Assembly (NCBI GenBank): GCA_033239525.1
Contig: BSYO01000008.1
Span: 12,097,294 to 12,161,293 of the forward strand
Direction: 5' to 3'
Length of the DNA stretch: 64,000 nt
Source of the DNA: Nepenthes gracilis
Lineage: Eukaryota > Streptophyta > Magnoliopsida > Caryophyllales > Nepenthaceae
Shown: piece after piece, positions 36,787 through 48,586 of the stretch
Position numbering within the stretch: the first letter of the stretch is position 1
Layout: each line of letters opens with the position of its first letter
Translations under genes and position numbers: made by a program
The notes under the pieces: generated by a model
The model's database searches: none
What the model saw: only the letters and a program-made list of their open reading frames with translations
What the model was told of the DNA's origin: nothing

Positions 36787-37570
36787 TGTTGGGGTCACTC
36801 CCGTGTGGAGGTGTTATGAGTCTGCAGACTCCGAGAGGCTATGAAGGTCCAACGACTTTGTGATGGCCAAAGGCAACGTCAATGACTAAGGTTGCTGAGC
36901 GCATGAAGGTCCAAGGACATACTTGAAGAAGGTCCGATGACATGCTTGAAGAAAGCGCACGTGGATGCTAACTCAGAAGATTGTCTGGACATGCGCATTC
37001 TCTATAAAGCCTTTGCAGAGCCATCTTTGCAGAGCATGATCTACAAGGTCATTTTATTTTTTGCTAAGCTCGACCTTTTGTAGAACAGTGCCAATATAGA
37101 GTTGCTACCGAGCTATACGTGCATCCAACGGCTGTCTGTGCATGTGCCCTCCACGCTAGTCTAGCCGTTGTTTTTCATCAACATATATATATATATATTA
37201 CAGTGTGTGCTGATAGATAGGAGAGCAGAGAGTGTGAAAAATTCTAAGTGTTGAGAAGAAAGAGTAAAGAGAAAAGAGAGCAATGAGTGAAAAATAAAGA
37301 GTAAAAGTCTTTATATTCTCGTGTTCTGTTCTTTTCTTTTAGGGCTTGTGTAGCCATGTGGTCTCTGTAATCATTTTTCATATAGTGAATTTGCTGTAAA
37401 CTTTGTATCCCGTGATTTTTTCTTTTAATTTGGGAAGGATTTTCCATATAAAAATCCGTACGTTCTTTCACTTTCTCCCACTCTGTGTGACCGAGTGTTT
37501 GTTGTCCGACTAGACATTTACTCTAACAAGTTGGTGCTTTTGTGTCCGTCTGACCCTCTCTACCCCTACA
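36787..37570 (+). repeat. right LTR of the copia element
   Basis: TGTTGGGGTCACTCC to CCCCTACA, 784 bp, followed by AATTA. Relative to the left LTR it has a short internal duplication near 36900-36950 (GAAGGTCCAAGGACATACTTGA, then GAAGGTCCGATGACATGC) and scattered substitutions. Confidence 0.9.
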
Positions 37571-38178
37571 AATTAGGTATTCCCTTGCATTTAATGTACA
37601 AATTAACGCTACTAATCATATGAAATCTCAATGAACCACACAACTAGCAGCTTAATTAATTTCGTCAACCTTAGGGTTAGTACATTAACAAGGGTAATTG
37701 CTCACCACTTAGACCACCAAATTACTCTTGGTATTTAATGTACACACTTACCCCTTCAACTCAAGCATTTTCCTGTCAAGGCTACTCAGCTAGCCCTATG
37801 ACTACATCGATTCATATCTAGTCTATAGATCCAAGAGAAATTTATACAATAAAACTTGACAAAGAGTACAATTTTTACTCTGTACATGAAATAAACCAAA
37901 AATCCCATTTTACCCCTAAATATGACCTACGACCATGGGCATTTTGGAACTTATATACTTATAGTTTTACAATTTAACATAATATAAAGATTCATAAAAT
38001 AATCTCTTAGTTGTTAAAATGACAATTTTACCCTTTACCTTAATATATAGATAGGAGCATTTAGTAATTTGTCTATCACCATATTTCCATCAACTATTAT
38101 GATATTCTACAATTATAAAAGGTTAATATCCAAAAATCATAAATATGAAACCCAGTAATATGGTATTCAATATCTTGT
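37571..38178. other. AT-rich host remnant between two elements
   Basis: Continues the sequence interrupted at 30512. It reads like U3-type LTR DNA (CCCATTTTACCCCTAAATATG, then CATTTTGG). No coding content. Confidence 0.4.
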
Positions 38179-39240
38179 TAATGAGTCTAGTAGTACATGG
38201 GCAAGCTCATGTTCCGGCATGTAAGGAATACCACCCCAAAGGTAGTAGCTCAATGAAAAGTCCTTGTGGCCCAAGGCCTGGATGGCGCAGCCCACATTCG
38301 CCTAGCAGAATACGGGCCACAAAGATTGCCCTTTTGTGGTATGCAAATGTAGCTCGGGATACCCTCTTAATAATCCCAATTCATCAAGCCCACGTGATTC
38401 CTAGTTTGTTGCGCTCGATCGTTCTGAAAAAGTATAACTTGACAGAGAAATAAGGAACGATCTCTCTTGAAGTGCCAAAGATCGTGGCACAATCAACACC
38501 TCTACGGACAACTAGCGGATACTCTCTCTACAAAAAGACATCCTCTCTCCATCTCAAAAGGAGGCCCCCTGGGTGAAGCCCAAAGGATTCCTATGGCCAA
38601 AAGAGACCTCCAGAGGAAACGAAAGCAACCAGGCCAAGCTAGCAAAAGATAACCTTGAGAGATGAAGGAACTCTTTTAGATGAAGGAACTCAATCCTTCA
38701 TTCTACTCCCTAATCGAGCGAGCATTTAGTTTTCCATCCAAAGTCGGTCCCAACCGAATACACTCAATCCTCCATCTCAAAGTTACTTCCCAATTGAGTG
38801 CACTCACTAGAACTCAACCATCCATTTGAAAGCCACCCACCAACCGACCACACTCACTGGAGCTCAAACCTCCATCGCAAAGTTACTCTCCAACAGAGCA
38901 CACTCGTCAAAGGTTAGCCCTCCATCTCAAAGCCACTCCTCAATTAAGTGTACTCATCAGAGCTCAACTCTTCGTAAATACTCAATCCTCTAAAATGTGT
39001 ATCCGTACATTATTAATTCATCCTCCTATTTTTTTATCTGTTTGAAAAAGTTTTTTGACTTAAACGTCATAGGATAGAATGGGAAGTAAATCTTGTCATC
39101 CTCAGGTATCTTATTTGCTAGTTGTGATGTGTAGGATTCAGGTTTAGAGTAATAAAGACCAAACCCACTTCAACTCATCCTACCGAGAAGGCTAAGTGGC
39201 TCCCTAATTAGTTCGATAACCCGGATCCAAGGACGTATTA
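38179..39240 (+). repeat. left LTR of the second Tat-like element
   Basis: Starts TAATGAGTCTAG (TGATGGGTCCGATAG in the right copy) and ends GGACGTATTA. At about 38690-38975 it has about six units of a roughly 50-bp repeat with CACTCAC..GAGCTCAA, CCATCTCAAAG and CC.A.CGAG words. Confidence 0.8.
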
Positions 39241-41380
39241 TTAGCGCCATCTGTGAGAATGACTAAAAGGTTTAACCACCACTCCTGTGAGAGTAGATAT
39301 AACCAATGCCAGGGCACAAGCCAGCGCACCCGTCATAGACGTCATCTCCTATGGCCACAACCCCTTCGTGGGTAGTCACAATGATGAACATCTGGCCCAT
39401 GAGATGCAAACATTCACCGCCCAAAGATGAGCCATGTTCTTAGCGGCCCTAAACTGTTAGTATCCATCCGAAGGTGCAATGTTGTGGGTTCCACCCTCCA
39501 ACTCCTAGACCTTAGCACCCAGTAAGGATAAAAGAGAAAGAAAGCTCCCTAGTGGCCTGATGACCCTAGGGTCTGAGCGACAAGGTCTAGCGTGGCCAAA
39601 GGGTCAATCGAAGTTATGAGATGCAAGCAACAGCCCAGAGCAACACAATCTACACCGCTCCCATGACGACCGAAGGCTCCCTACCAAGGAAGAAGCTTTG
39701 TGCGGTCCTCGCAAGTTATTTGCCAACCTAAAAAGGTCACCATTTATGGGAGAGATCCAGTTGTTATAGTCTCTTCATAGGATCAGGAAGTCCCAATCTG
39801 GGCACTACACTTAAATTTTCAATCCAGTGCTCACTTAGATCACTTCCACACTTTGCCAGGCTCCCAAGGGCGCAAACACTCAACGTAGTATCGATGACAG
39901 GATAGAATGCTCTTGGGGGCAACAGAGTCCTTGGCTCCTTGCATGCAGCATTTTGAAGCCACAAAAAGCTACCTATGTGTTAGGTGAGGTGCCCCTCAAT
40001 ACCTGTGGTCCAAGTGGCTATCAAACGACCGAGAAGGAGGCCACGTGATCGATCATGAAGTGTAAGAGTTGCCAAGTTCATGGCTACACCTCACATAGAC
40101 CGCCATGGCCAATCTTACGGTGGGGGCTCGACACCTCAAGCCCAGTGCCCGTTTCCTCCAGGCTAGAGGAGGACTGTGAGCATCAACGTTGGCAGCACCA
40201 AAGACAAGCAAAAGCCACCCACCGGTGTAGATCCATCAAGTAGAGGCCATGGTCACCGATGACAAAGTCTGGTGCCCTAGAAAACCCTCACCAAGTATGG
40301 CAGCAAGAAGGAAAAAGCACACCGATTCGGCATAGCAAACCTAGCCCTTCAGAGCATAATGGCTGTAGGCAGAGGTTATCAACTGGAACAGGAAATCTCC
40401 CTACTGACGAGGATCATTCCTAGCCTCAGCAACCCTCCGAAATGGGGCATACGTGTGATGCTCCCAGAGCAAAAGACAAGTCCCATCAACCCAAAGCACC
40501 CTCCGCCCCAAGAGGTGTCACAAACGATTTCCCACCAAGTGCAGGTGAGTCAAATGCATCCATACAGAATACTTGCACATCATTCATTACTTGTTCCATT
40601 TATTATACCAATTATTTGATTGCTTATGTGCATACATCAATTTTAAGACCAAGATTGCCCCTAAGTCGGGCGAACTCTTTCACCTGCTCCTCAACTAGCT
40701 ATTACCTGATCATAAAACCTCGGTCTCAATAACCGAGTGGCCCAGAGAAGGTTGAAGATGAACCTTGGTCCTGATTATCGAACAGTCCGAATAAGGTCGA
40801 ACATTATAGCCTTGGGGGGCTCAAGGACCAAGAATCGAACCTCCCCATCAAGTGGTTACTAAAACCTTAGGGGGCTTTTTACCATGTGTGCAACTCCCTC
40901 CCATAGAGATGAGCACCAACAGTTAACAATGGTCTGCAGATTAGGACCAAATGCACAAAAATTATGACATCCTCTAATAGGATCAAGCACTAATGATTAC
41001 GTGCGAACGATGGTCTAGACTTCGCTAAAGTTTGACAACTGTGGTCATGAAACACAGTCAACCCTTGTGAGGCTCACCCATACTTGCGCTACGATGTCCT
41101 TTTATAGGAAAGAGCACACACTGGCAAACGCGTCTGGTCAAGCCAAGCAATGATAACCGTAAGGCTTAGCCAACGACTACATTTTCTCTATACCACAACC
41201 TCTTCATGGGAGCGAGCATGCTCAGGCTAGGGTGTCTAGTTAAGCCTGGCAACAACAACAATAATATTTAGTAAGTAAATCGGATCCAATGTGATACAAA
41301 GGTGAATCAATGTATAATCAAAGATATCGGCAATGACGATTAAAACCATTAAGCCAATTCATTAAAGATACAAAATGTAC
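39241..41380 (+). other. 5' interior of the second Tat-like element (possible gag remains)
   Basis: Begins TTAGCGCCATCTGTGAGAATG, the PBS-type junction. Gag is expected next. Short open frames occur (40055-40243 with CKSCQVHGYTSH, vaguely knuckle-like, and 40359-40619) but I cannot identify a gag domain with confidence. Many stops. Confidence 0.4.
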
Positions 41381-43379
41381 AACTAGGGCATCCGAATGCC
41401 TCCAAAAGTACAATAGAGCAGTCTACACTCACACCTCGACCAAACGACTATCCTATGGTTGGGGGTCCCTCGGTGAACGAGGCGCAGGCCCCCTCCTATT
41501 TCCAAGAAATCCTCCAGGTTAGCATGACGCCGGGCATCAGCGCTCCTCGGATCAATGAAACCAACAGGGAAGCCCATAACCACCAAAGACACGATCCGCC
41601 GACTAAAGCGAACACCTTCCTAAAATCTTTCATCCATGGCACAACTAATTTCATTAGGTCAAAGCCGAGACCTTACCTCTCCTTCAAGCTAGGCATAATC
41701 CCTTCAGAGGTCAAAGAGATGCCACTGTGTCTCCCAGAGCCTATCCTCAAGTAAGGCAATCCAATCCAGAACCCAAGCGTGCACCTCTGAGAGCTCTTGG
41801 TAACTCGCCCTTGACCTAGACTGCTCCCTAGTCAAGGTAGACCACCCGCTCTTTGCTCCGTAAAGCCTTGACGATGGCAACACTCATTCGGAGCTCCGAA
41901 TTTTCTAACGCGGTAAGATCTGCAAGCCCTCGGGATAGTCCCTCCAATGTAGTGCCCTCTCCACCACTTTGAGTGCATCTTGGACCTGCCAAAAAACAAA
42001 TGATAGTTAGCCAAAATGATGACAAGAAAGCACGATGATATTAGACCAAAGAAGCCCATAGCACAGTACCTCATGATTAGATGACCCTCCCCTATGAGGT
42101 AGGCCGGGAGACCCCTCAGCTCCACTAGGAATCGGCGAGGATCGCAAAGGCTGCACATCATGAGAAAGAGGAACCTCGAAGCTTGGGGGAGGACCAAGAC
42201 CGCTTGAAACTCTTGGGGACTCAAACCCCAACTCTCTGGGGTAGGGCAGCAACCACCTTTGCCTCTGAGCCATCACCAACCACTTCTTCCTCAACCCAGA
42301 CTCTTCCAACTTCCCCCTCGATAGAAGCAATAGGAGAGGCTATGCTTCTGGAGAAGAAACCACCAAGATCGAGATTCTTCCCTTGAATGTGGCCACAACA
42401 TCGCACCATTTGCCAGTCCCACATGTGGAGTGAATCTCGCTCCATCACTGGAGCCCACTAAGGACTCCATGCCCTTGAACCCTTTAGACGAGTCTCAAAG
42501 GCCTAGATCATTTAAGGAAGACTAATCCAAGCCTAGCCTCCTAAATGGCTTGCCAGCGGCCAAAACAGGCGCCTTCGCACAAGCCGTGTCAATCCTTTGG
42601 CATATCTCAGATAGAGTAGGTGTTGGAGGAGCCACCTCATTAGAAGACCACTCGGGAGAGTCCCGAGAGAGCAAAGCCCCGTACTTCTTCTTAGAACAAT
42701 GACCTAATGTGGCAGAGGTGTTGCCCTCCTCCGTCTGAGCCTCCCACTATACTACATCTAGTGCACTCTGGGAGACACAATAATTGGTGTAGTGCAGGAT
42801 GCCGACACACTCCTCGACTAGCGTCATTAGCGGGCATGCCATCAATTCCTCACCAAACGAGATGTCCTTGGTGTAGGTATCATTTACCCGATCTCATTGA
42901 TTCGAGACCTCCTAATCATAGTCAACCGCCACGAAGAAGTGTGTCCTCCAGCCTCTCTACAGATTTAGGTTCCCCCTACCAATCTCAAACCTGATGTGGG
43001 AAGCAAAGGAAACCCAATTAGCCTCTTAGTCGATTCAAAATATTACCTTCAAGGCCCAAGCCTACAGGGTGAGCCCTTTGGTGAGGAAGAAGACACACAA
43101 GGTCACCAGATACTAGACGACACTCGGATGAAGGCAAGCCACAAGTATCTCCAAAGCCCTTAGAATCATGCGCAACTTCTTCGCAAATAGAATGCGGTGA
43201 TCGGCCCTCAGATGCTCTTCATAAATGGTTATGAACCCTGGATGATGGAAGTAGGTGGTGTCGTTAGTGCCATGCATAGCGTATCACATGATGATTGGGG
43301 TGCAATACCAACTCCACAAAGAATCTATATCTTCAATAGATAGAGTAAACAAAATATCAATGATGCATTTGGAAGCCAT
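41381..43379 (-). pseudogene. antisense extra ORF of the second Tat-like element
   Basis: On the minus strand ATG 43379 starts MASKCIIDILF. With stops, the sequence then follows the first element's antisense ORF: YEEHLRADHRILFAKKL, LACLHPS-like VACLHPSVV, YLVTLCVFFL (compare YEHHLRGELRYP, VRLHPNVV, YLVLLCMF at 5330-5180). Farther on, at about 42000-41830, comes a Leu/Glu/Arg-rich stretch (LSRGLADLTALENSELRMS) that looks coiled-coil. So the order here is PF04195-like part, then coiled coil. A TATTTAAG box lies about 94 bases before the ATG. Confidence 0.6.
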
Positions 43380-43472
43380 TTGAAAGACCGTGCAAACCAA
43401 TAAGGTGGATGGTGCACTAAGGGAAGAGATGTTCTGAAAACAAAGAAACTCGGGAATGGCTAAGTATTAGCA

Positions 43473-43480
43473 CTTAAATA
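43473..43480 (-). promoter_or_regulatory. TATA-like box upstream of the second antisense ORF
   Basis: TATTTAAG on the minus strand, identical to the box at 5597-5604 and similarly placed before the antisense ATG (about 94 against 73 bases). Confidence 0.4.
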
Positions 43481-44806
43481 GCCAACACCTAAATCTCGCG
43501 ATAGCGTCGTTTTAAAATACTAAAGAGGTGTATCCCCATAATGACCGCAACACGTGCCCTCACCGTAAGGTGCTACGGCCCATTTTTTCGGTGGACTCAT
43601 TATGACGATCGACGAGACGCATCCCAGCGTAGCCTACGAATAGTGGACACCCTCAATTCCTAGGCTGCACAATGCAAGTAAATGATGACCTGGTGCCTCA
43701 TTTTCCAAGGTCACAACTAGCGACATACAACTCTGGCAGGGTCAAGGCTAATCTGTCTGGCTCACATTCCGACCTAGTGCTCAAACGGACCAATGCGAGT
43801 CGGGACCCGAAGACCAAGTCTCCAATAGCCCAAATTGTCAGTAAGTCAGATGATAAGTAAATAAAAACAATATTCAAGCACTTTAACTATTTACATCATA
43901 TAAGAATATTGGAGCCATGCAACATAAGAATAAACAATGTTCAATAGTTCCCTTCATTTATTCCTCTCCACAAAGTACAAACTTTCAACAGCGAATGTAT
44001 GACATCGAAAGGAAATGAAAATACACGAAACAACGACTCGACTTCATTCATCGGACCAGCTTTGGGGAAGACAGCTACGATAGGAAAGCAAAATGCAGCT
44101 GCTCTCACCCAGGAGGCAACCACCATAAACCAACCGACAGAACTGATCGTAGTTGTGGGATTCATATGTCTTTGTGTCAAACGCTAGACCTAATGCGACA
44201 ACGATGGCCAAGACAGAGGGCAGGGCTGTCCACTCAAATAGGGAGAGGAGTTACCATCTCCCATAGGATGGGCCAAGACACCTGCCCTTCGAAGTTACTT
44301 TAGAGAGGACAACCAAACACCAATTGGGAGAAGAGGAAAATGACCACCGGAACCCGGCCCTCATTTAGGGTGCCACATGGCTTGTTCGGACCGAGTCCAA
44401 AAGATGGAAACTAAGATAGATGGTAGACGCATCTTCAATTTCAGCTCCAAATAGCGAGCATGAATCCCCACCGATCCCAACTTGTGGTTACGTAGGCTCC
44501 ATGCCATCTCTGAACTCACACACCGATTGATTGGTGAAGACAATTTATGAGGCGATGCTTAGAGAGCCCCTCCATTTATAACAAAAAGAAGAGACCAACC
44601 CGCATTAAACGGAGCAAACTATGTTGGCCCCGAGAGATCGCTAGCAATGGAGAATCAATTTAACATCAAATCTCCCTAGATCTACAAAACGTTTAGGGAA
44701 GGAGCATGCCTCAAGAAGGAAATCACACGTGAGGACCTATGCAGTGACATCCCATTAGGAACATGCTAAGGGTTGAAATTTCAAACCTCCCTATATGGAG
44801 GGCTAG
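43481..44806 (+). other. 3' interior of the second Tat-like element
   Basis: Non-coding interval before the right LTR. It resembles 6770-8170 of the first element in patches (for example a CTCTCCACAAAGTACAAACTTT stretch against TTCTTTACAAAGTATAAAATTT). Confidence 0.45.
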
Positions 44807-46265
44807 TGATGGGTCCGATAGTCCATGGGCTGGCCCATGATCCAACGCGCAAGGAAGACAACCCCAAAGGTAATAGCCCAGTGAAAGGGCCTTGTGGCCC
44901 AAGGCCCGAACAATGTAGCCCAGGTCAGCTCAACAAAATATGGGCCGTGAGGATTGCCACTTTTGACAGGACAACAAACATAGCCCGAAGATACCCTCTC
45001 ACCAATTCGAATTCAGCAAGCAAGCCTGTGTGACTGCCGATCTGTCGCGCCTTGACGATTTAAAAAAGTGCAACCTGATAGGGAAACGGAGAATGGTCTC
45101 CCTTGGAGGGTCAAAGATTGTGGCATAATCAACAGCCCTACAGACAGCTAACAAACGCTCTCTCTACAAAAAAGACATTCTCCCTCCATCTCAAAAAGAG
45201 GCCCCCAAGGCGAAGCCCAGAGGATCTTGCGGCCAAAAGAGACCCTCCAGAAAACAAAGGCAACCAGGCCTAATCAACGAAAGATAACCTTGAGCCCCTA
45301 GGGGTTTGATACAAAGGAATCCTTTTCTTTGATAACACTCACCGGAGCTCAATCATCCATCTCAAAATTGATTCCTAGTCAAGTGCACTCACCGGAGCTC
45401 AACTTTCAATCTAAAAGCTGCTCTCTAGCCAAGCGTACTCACTAAAGTTCAATCTTTCATCTCAAAACCGCTCCCCAGTCGAGCGCACTCACCAGAACTC
45501 ATCCATCCATCTGAAAGCCCTTCTCCAATCGAACGCACTTGCCAAAATTCAGTCCTCTATCTCAAAATTGCTCCCCAAACCTCCAAAGGAAACAAAGGCA
45601 ACCAGGCCTAGCTGGCAAAAGATAACCTTGAGCCCTCCGGGGGTTTGAGACAAAGGAACCCTTTCCTCTAAACACACTCATCAGAACTCAATTCTCCATT
45701 TTAAAGTCACTTTTCAATCGACCACACTCACCGAAACTTAATCCTTCATCCCAAAACTGCTTCCTAGCCGAGCGTATTCACCGGACCTCAATCCTATGTC
45801 TGAAAGCTGGCTTTCCAATCGACCGCACTCATCGAAACTCAATCTTCCATTTCAAAATAGCTCCCCAACAAAGCACACTCACCAAAACTCAACCCTCCAT
45901 CTGAAAGCCGCTCCCCAATCGAGCACACTCACTAAAGTTCAGCTCTCCATCTCAAAATCGTTCCCTAACCGAGCACACTCATTGGAGCTCAACTGTCCGT
46001 AAACACTCAATTCCTTGAAATATGTATCCATGTATTATTCATTCATCTTTCTATCTTTCTATCTGCCTAACAAAGATTTCTAATTTGAGCGTTGAAAAGC
46101 ATACTGAGGAGCGAGTCTCGCCATCCTCTAATTTTTTGTTTGCTAGTTGTGGTGTATAGAATTCAGGTTCAAAGTAACGAAGACCAAACCCTCTTTAACT
46201 CGTCCTATCAGGAAGGCCAAGCGGCTCCCTAATTCATTCAATAATCCACATCCAGGAATGCATCA
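44807..46265 (+). repeat. right LTR of the second Tat-like element, enlarged
   Basis: TGATGGGTCCGATAG to GGAATGCATCA, 1459 bp, about 400 longer than the left LTR. The excess is mainly a duplication of about 345 bp: GGCAACCAGGCCTA...GATAACCTTGAGCCC occurs at about 45259 and again at about 45598, each followed by a block of the roughly 50-bp repeat (45335-45575 and 45670-45995). Confidence 0.8.
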
Positions 46266-46599
46266 CTTATCAATATGATAGTTATTTCACTTAAATTTGC
46301 ATTTACACTTGAAAATATAATAATAGAGTACCATAATAGGTAGGATATATATAGATCTACACTTGCCATGAATATATTATATATATATAGATATGTATAT
46401 CATGTATATCATGATTTTTACTCCTTATGAATTTTAGATCTCTTCTCAAAAATATTAGATCTACACATGTATAATCATTATTTACCATTACTCATGCATT
46501 ATCGACTCTTTTTCATGCAATAACACCATTTGGCTGAGCCACTAAAATCCTTTTTCTCCATAATATTATTTGAAAGAAGGATTGTTTTACGTAACTCTT
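46266..46599. other. AT-rich host remnant
   Basis: No coding content; TA-rich at 46376-46392. Probably continues the sequence left of 38178. Confidence 0.35.
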
Positions 46600-48413
46600 G
46601 AATAGCCTAAGATGGATCATGATTCCCGAAGGAAGGATTAGATTTAATTACTTGGGAATTAGGGCTCCTTTCTTCTCTGATTTCCTTTTCCTTACACGGC
46701 CTCCGAGAGCTCTCTCTTCCCTTTCCCATACTCTTGCAAGTAAAATGAGTGGTAGCTCCTATTCTTTACCCCCAGTAGATCCACTAGAATGTACCTGGTC
46801 TTAGTTTGGTCTTATGCCCGCACCCTCCACCCTCCATCAAAAATCGACTTTGGTCCAAATGCGCCACAAGGCGGGGTGTAGCTGGCCTTACCCTAATTGG
46901 AATTCAAACATCTCGATGGAAGGGCAAAATCTCAAATACTCATTCCGTCTCACCCTTTTCCTCGGAAAGAGAGGAATCATCGTATGTTTAAGGATTGAGG
47001 ATGAAACCCAAATGGTTACCCAGATTACGGTTTCCGGGAAGATTGAGGCATCCCATAGTGCCGTTCTTGCAGGGCAGGCGATTTTGGAAAGGTGGAACAT
47101 TCCTTCAAACTTGCGTTCGGATGAGGATTCCGTGTTGACATTTGGAGGGGGTGTTGGTTGCTTTTTTTAGTTCCTCCAACTAAATTATAGTACCTTCCTT
47201 TGCTGGTGTCCAACCACGGAGCGTTTTATTAAGTGCCATTTATCCCGGAGTGGCTCATTTCCTCTAAGCCTTTTATCCGGACCTTTTAAAGGACATAGTG
47301 GCCTTGGAGACCCTTTTCCAAAAAAAAAAAAAAATATTCTAGTCCACAAAACTGGACTTTGTCTTTAAAGACGGAGTGACCTTTCGTCTTGTCGTTCAGC
47401 TCTGAGCAATCAAGTGCTTTTCCTTTACTAAAAGGCCGGAATGCTTTATGTTCTTTTCGGACGGAGTGACTTTGTGCATCTTTCCGGAGTGCCTCTTTGT
47501 CCCCTATTGGATGGAATGCTCTCTCATTTTGGATGGAGTGACATTGTTGTGGTGTGGCCTGAGCTGATTTGTTGGTTAGCTAATCGACTAATACAATTAT
47601 TCCGGAGTGGTTTTTGGACGGAGCATTTATTGGATGAATCGGAGTGGCTCGCTCTCTTTTGAGCCTTTTGAAGGACCCGGAGACCTTTATCCAAAAAAAA
47701 AGTGTGTGTGTTTATTTAGTTTTTTTCTCACTTTGGGCGGAGTGCATATCACAATCGGAGTGATTTTATCAAGTGTATGTGTTTCCTTTATGAGTGCTTT
47801 CTAGTCTCCGTGGGGAGTGGCTTAGCGGAGTGATTTTCCTCTATTTGGACGGAGTGCCTTGGTTTCATGCTTTGTAATTATCCGAGTGCTTTCTTGTCTC
47901 CTACAATAGGAGTGACTTATTCCGGCGTTTTTTTTTCCTTCTCGAAAAAAAAATTTAAATTTAAAAAAATTATTAATGAGGTGGCTAGTCAATTTTAGTA
48001 ACCTCTTTGTTAGTACTTTCGGAGTGCATTTGTCCCTTCCCGGAATGCTCTCTTTACAAGTATTTTTTCTCACTATGGCAGTGATTTATCACCGGAGTGT
48101 TTTGACTAAGCATGTGCCGTTTATAGTGCTTTCTTGTCTCGGAGTGGCTTAACCAAAGTGTTATTCCTCTATTTGGACAATACTCTAACAAGCCGGAATG
48201 CTTTCTTGTCTCCTAGGATGGAGTAGATTGGCTGCAAGGTCCGGAATTATTATTATTGTAATCTTATTTCTTAATGACTTTTGTAATGGGTTTAGGGGTG
48301 CCCCTTATTTCTATGTTTCGTTTTTCAAGTCGGCAAAACACTTGATAACAAACATAGTTCTTTGTACAATTTTACTTTAATTTAATACAATTAATTACTT
48401 ACCAAAAAAAAGA
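46600..48413 (+). mobile_element. LINE D, short LINE-related element with CGGAGTG-rich 3' UTR
   Basis: The 3' end is clear: the tail CTATGTTTCG..TCAAGTCGGCAAAACACTTGA..AAACATAG, then TTAATTACTTACC and poly-A to 48412. Upstream, 47160-48250 carries more than ten CGGAGTG or near words, as in LINEs A and B. The 5' part (46600-47170) is neither a DUF4283 ORF1 nor RT. No target duplication was found, so the left end is approximate. Confidence 0.65.
46752..47170 (+). pseudogene. unidentified frames in LINE D, weak RNase H-like look
   Basis: ATG 46746 opens MSGSSYSLPPVDPL..., stopping at 46804. A 118-codon frame at 46814-47170 follows, containing SFRLTLFLGKRGIIVCLRIE, KIEASHSAVLAGQAILERW and LRSDEDSVL. 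The spacing recalls plant RNase H (G.G.V.RD..G, then EA...AE..A...GL, then SD...V), but the first Asp and the Glu are not clear. It may be the C-terminal RNase H of another LINE or an acquired fragment. I am not sure. Confidence 0.3.
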
Positions 48414-48586
48414 ATATCAAATTGTTACCATTTATCCCACTTCGACGCTCTCTTCATAACTCACAAGGAATACTATATTTCTTCCACTCGATTATAGCCG
48501 ACCACCTAAGCATCCACATAATTTACACCTCATGGCAAATATAATCACACCACATGGTTCACTACAAGTTTTACTAGGTTAGCTAT
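48414..48586. other. short host remnant between LINE D and LTR R2
   Basis: No feature recognised. Confidence 0.3.

Larger units (their letters stand above)
30513..37570 (+). mobile_element. Ty1/copia retrotransposon with perfect TSD
   Basis: Flanked on both sides by AATTA (30508-30512 and 37571-37575). LTR tips are TGTTGAGG/TGTTGGGG and CCTACA. The interior has an initiator-Met-type PBS, then gag, protease, integrase, RT and RNase H in copia order, resembling the Tork/Tnt1 group. All frames are broken, and key catalytic residues of integrase and RT are altered. The left LTR is 1.5 kb longer than the right because another LTR sits inside it. Confidence 0.9.
38179..46265 (+). mobile_element. 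second Tat-like element, no recognisable pol, antisense ORF kept
   Basis: Two LTRs (38179-39240 and 44807-46265) share start, end and internal repeats. They are flanked by CTTGT (38174-38178) and CTTAT (46266-46270), a TSD with one change. After the left LTR, TAGCGCCATCTGTGAGAA resembles the junction and PBS region of Tat elements. The 5.6 kb interior holds an antisense block like that of the first element but no RT, RNase H or integrase that I can recognise. It is therefore a non-autonomous or deleted member. Confidence 0.75.
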
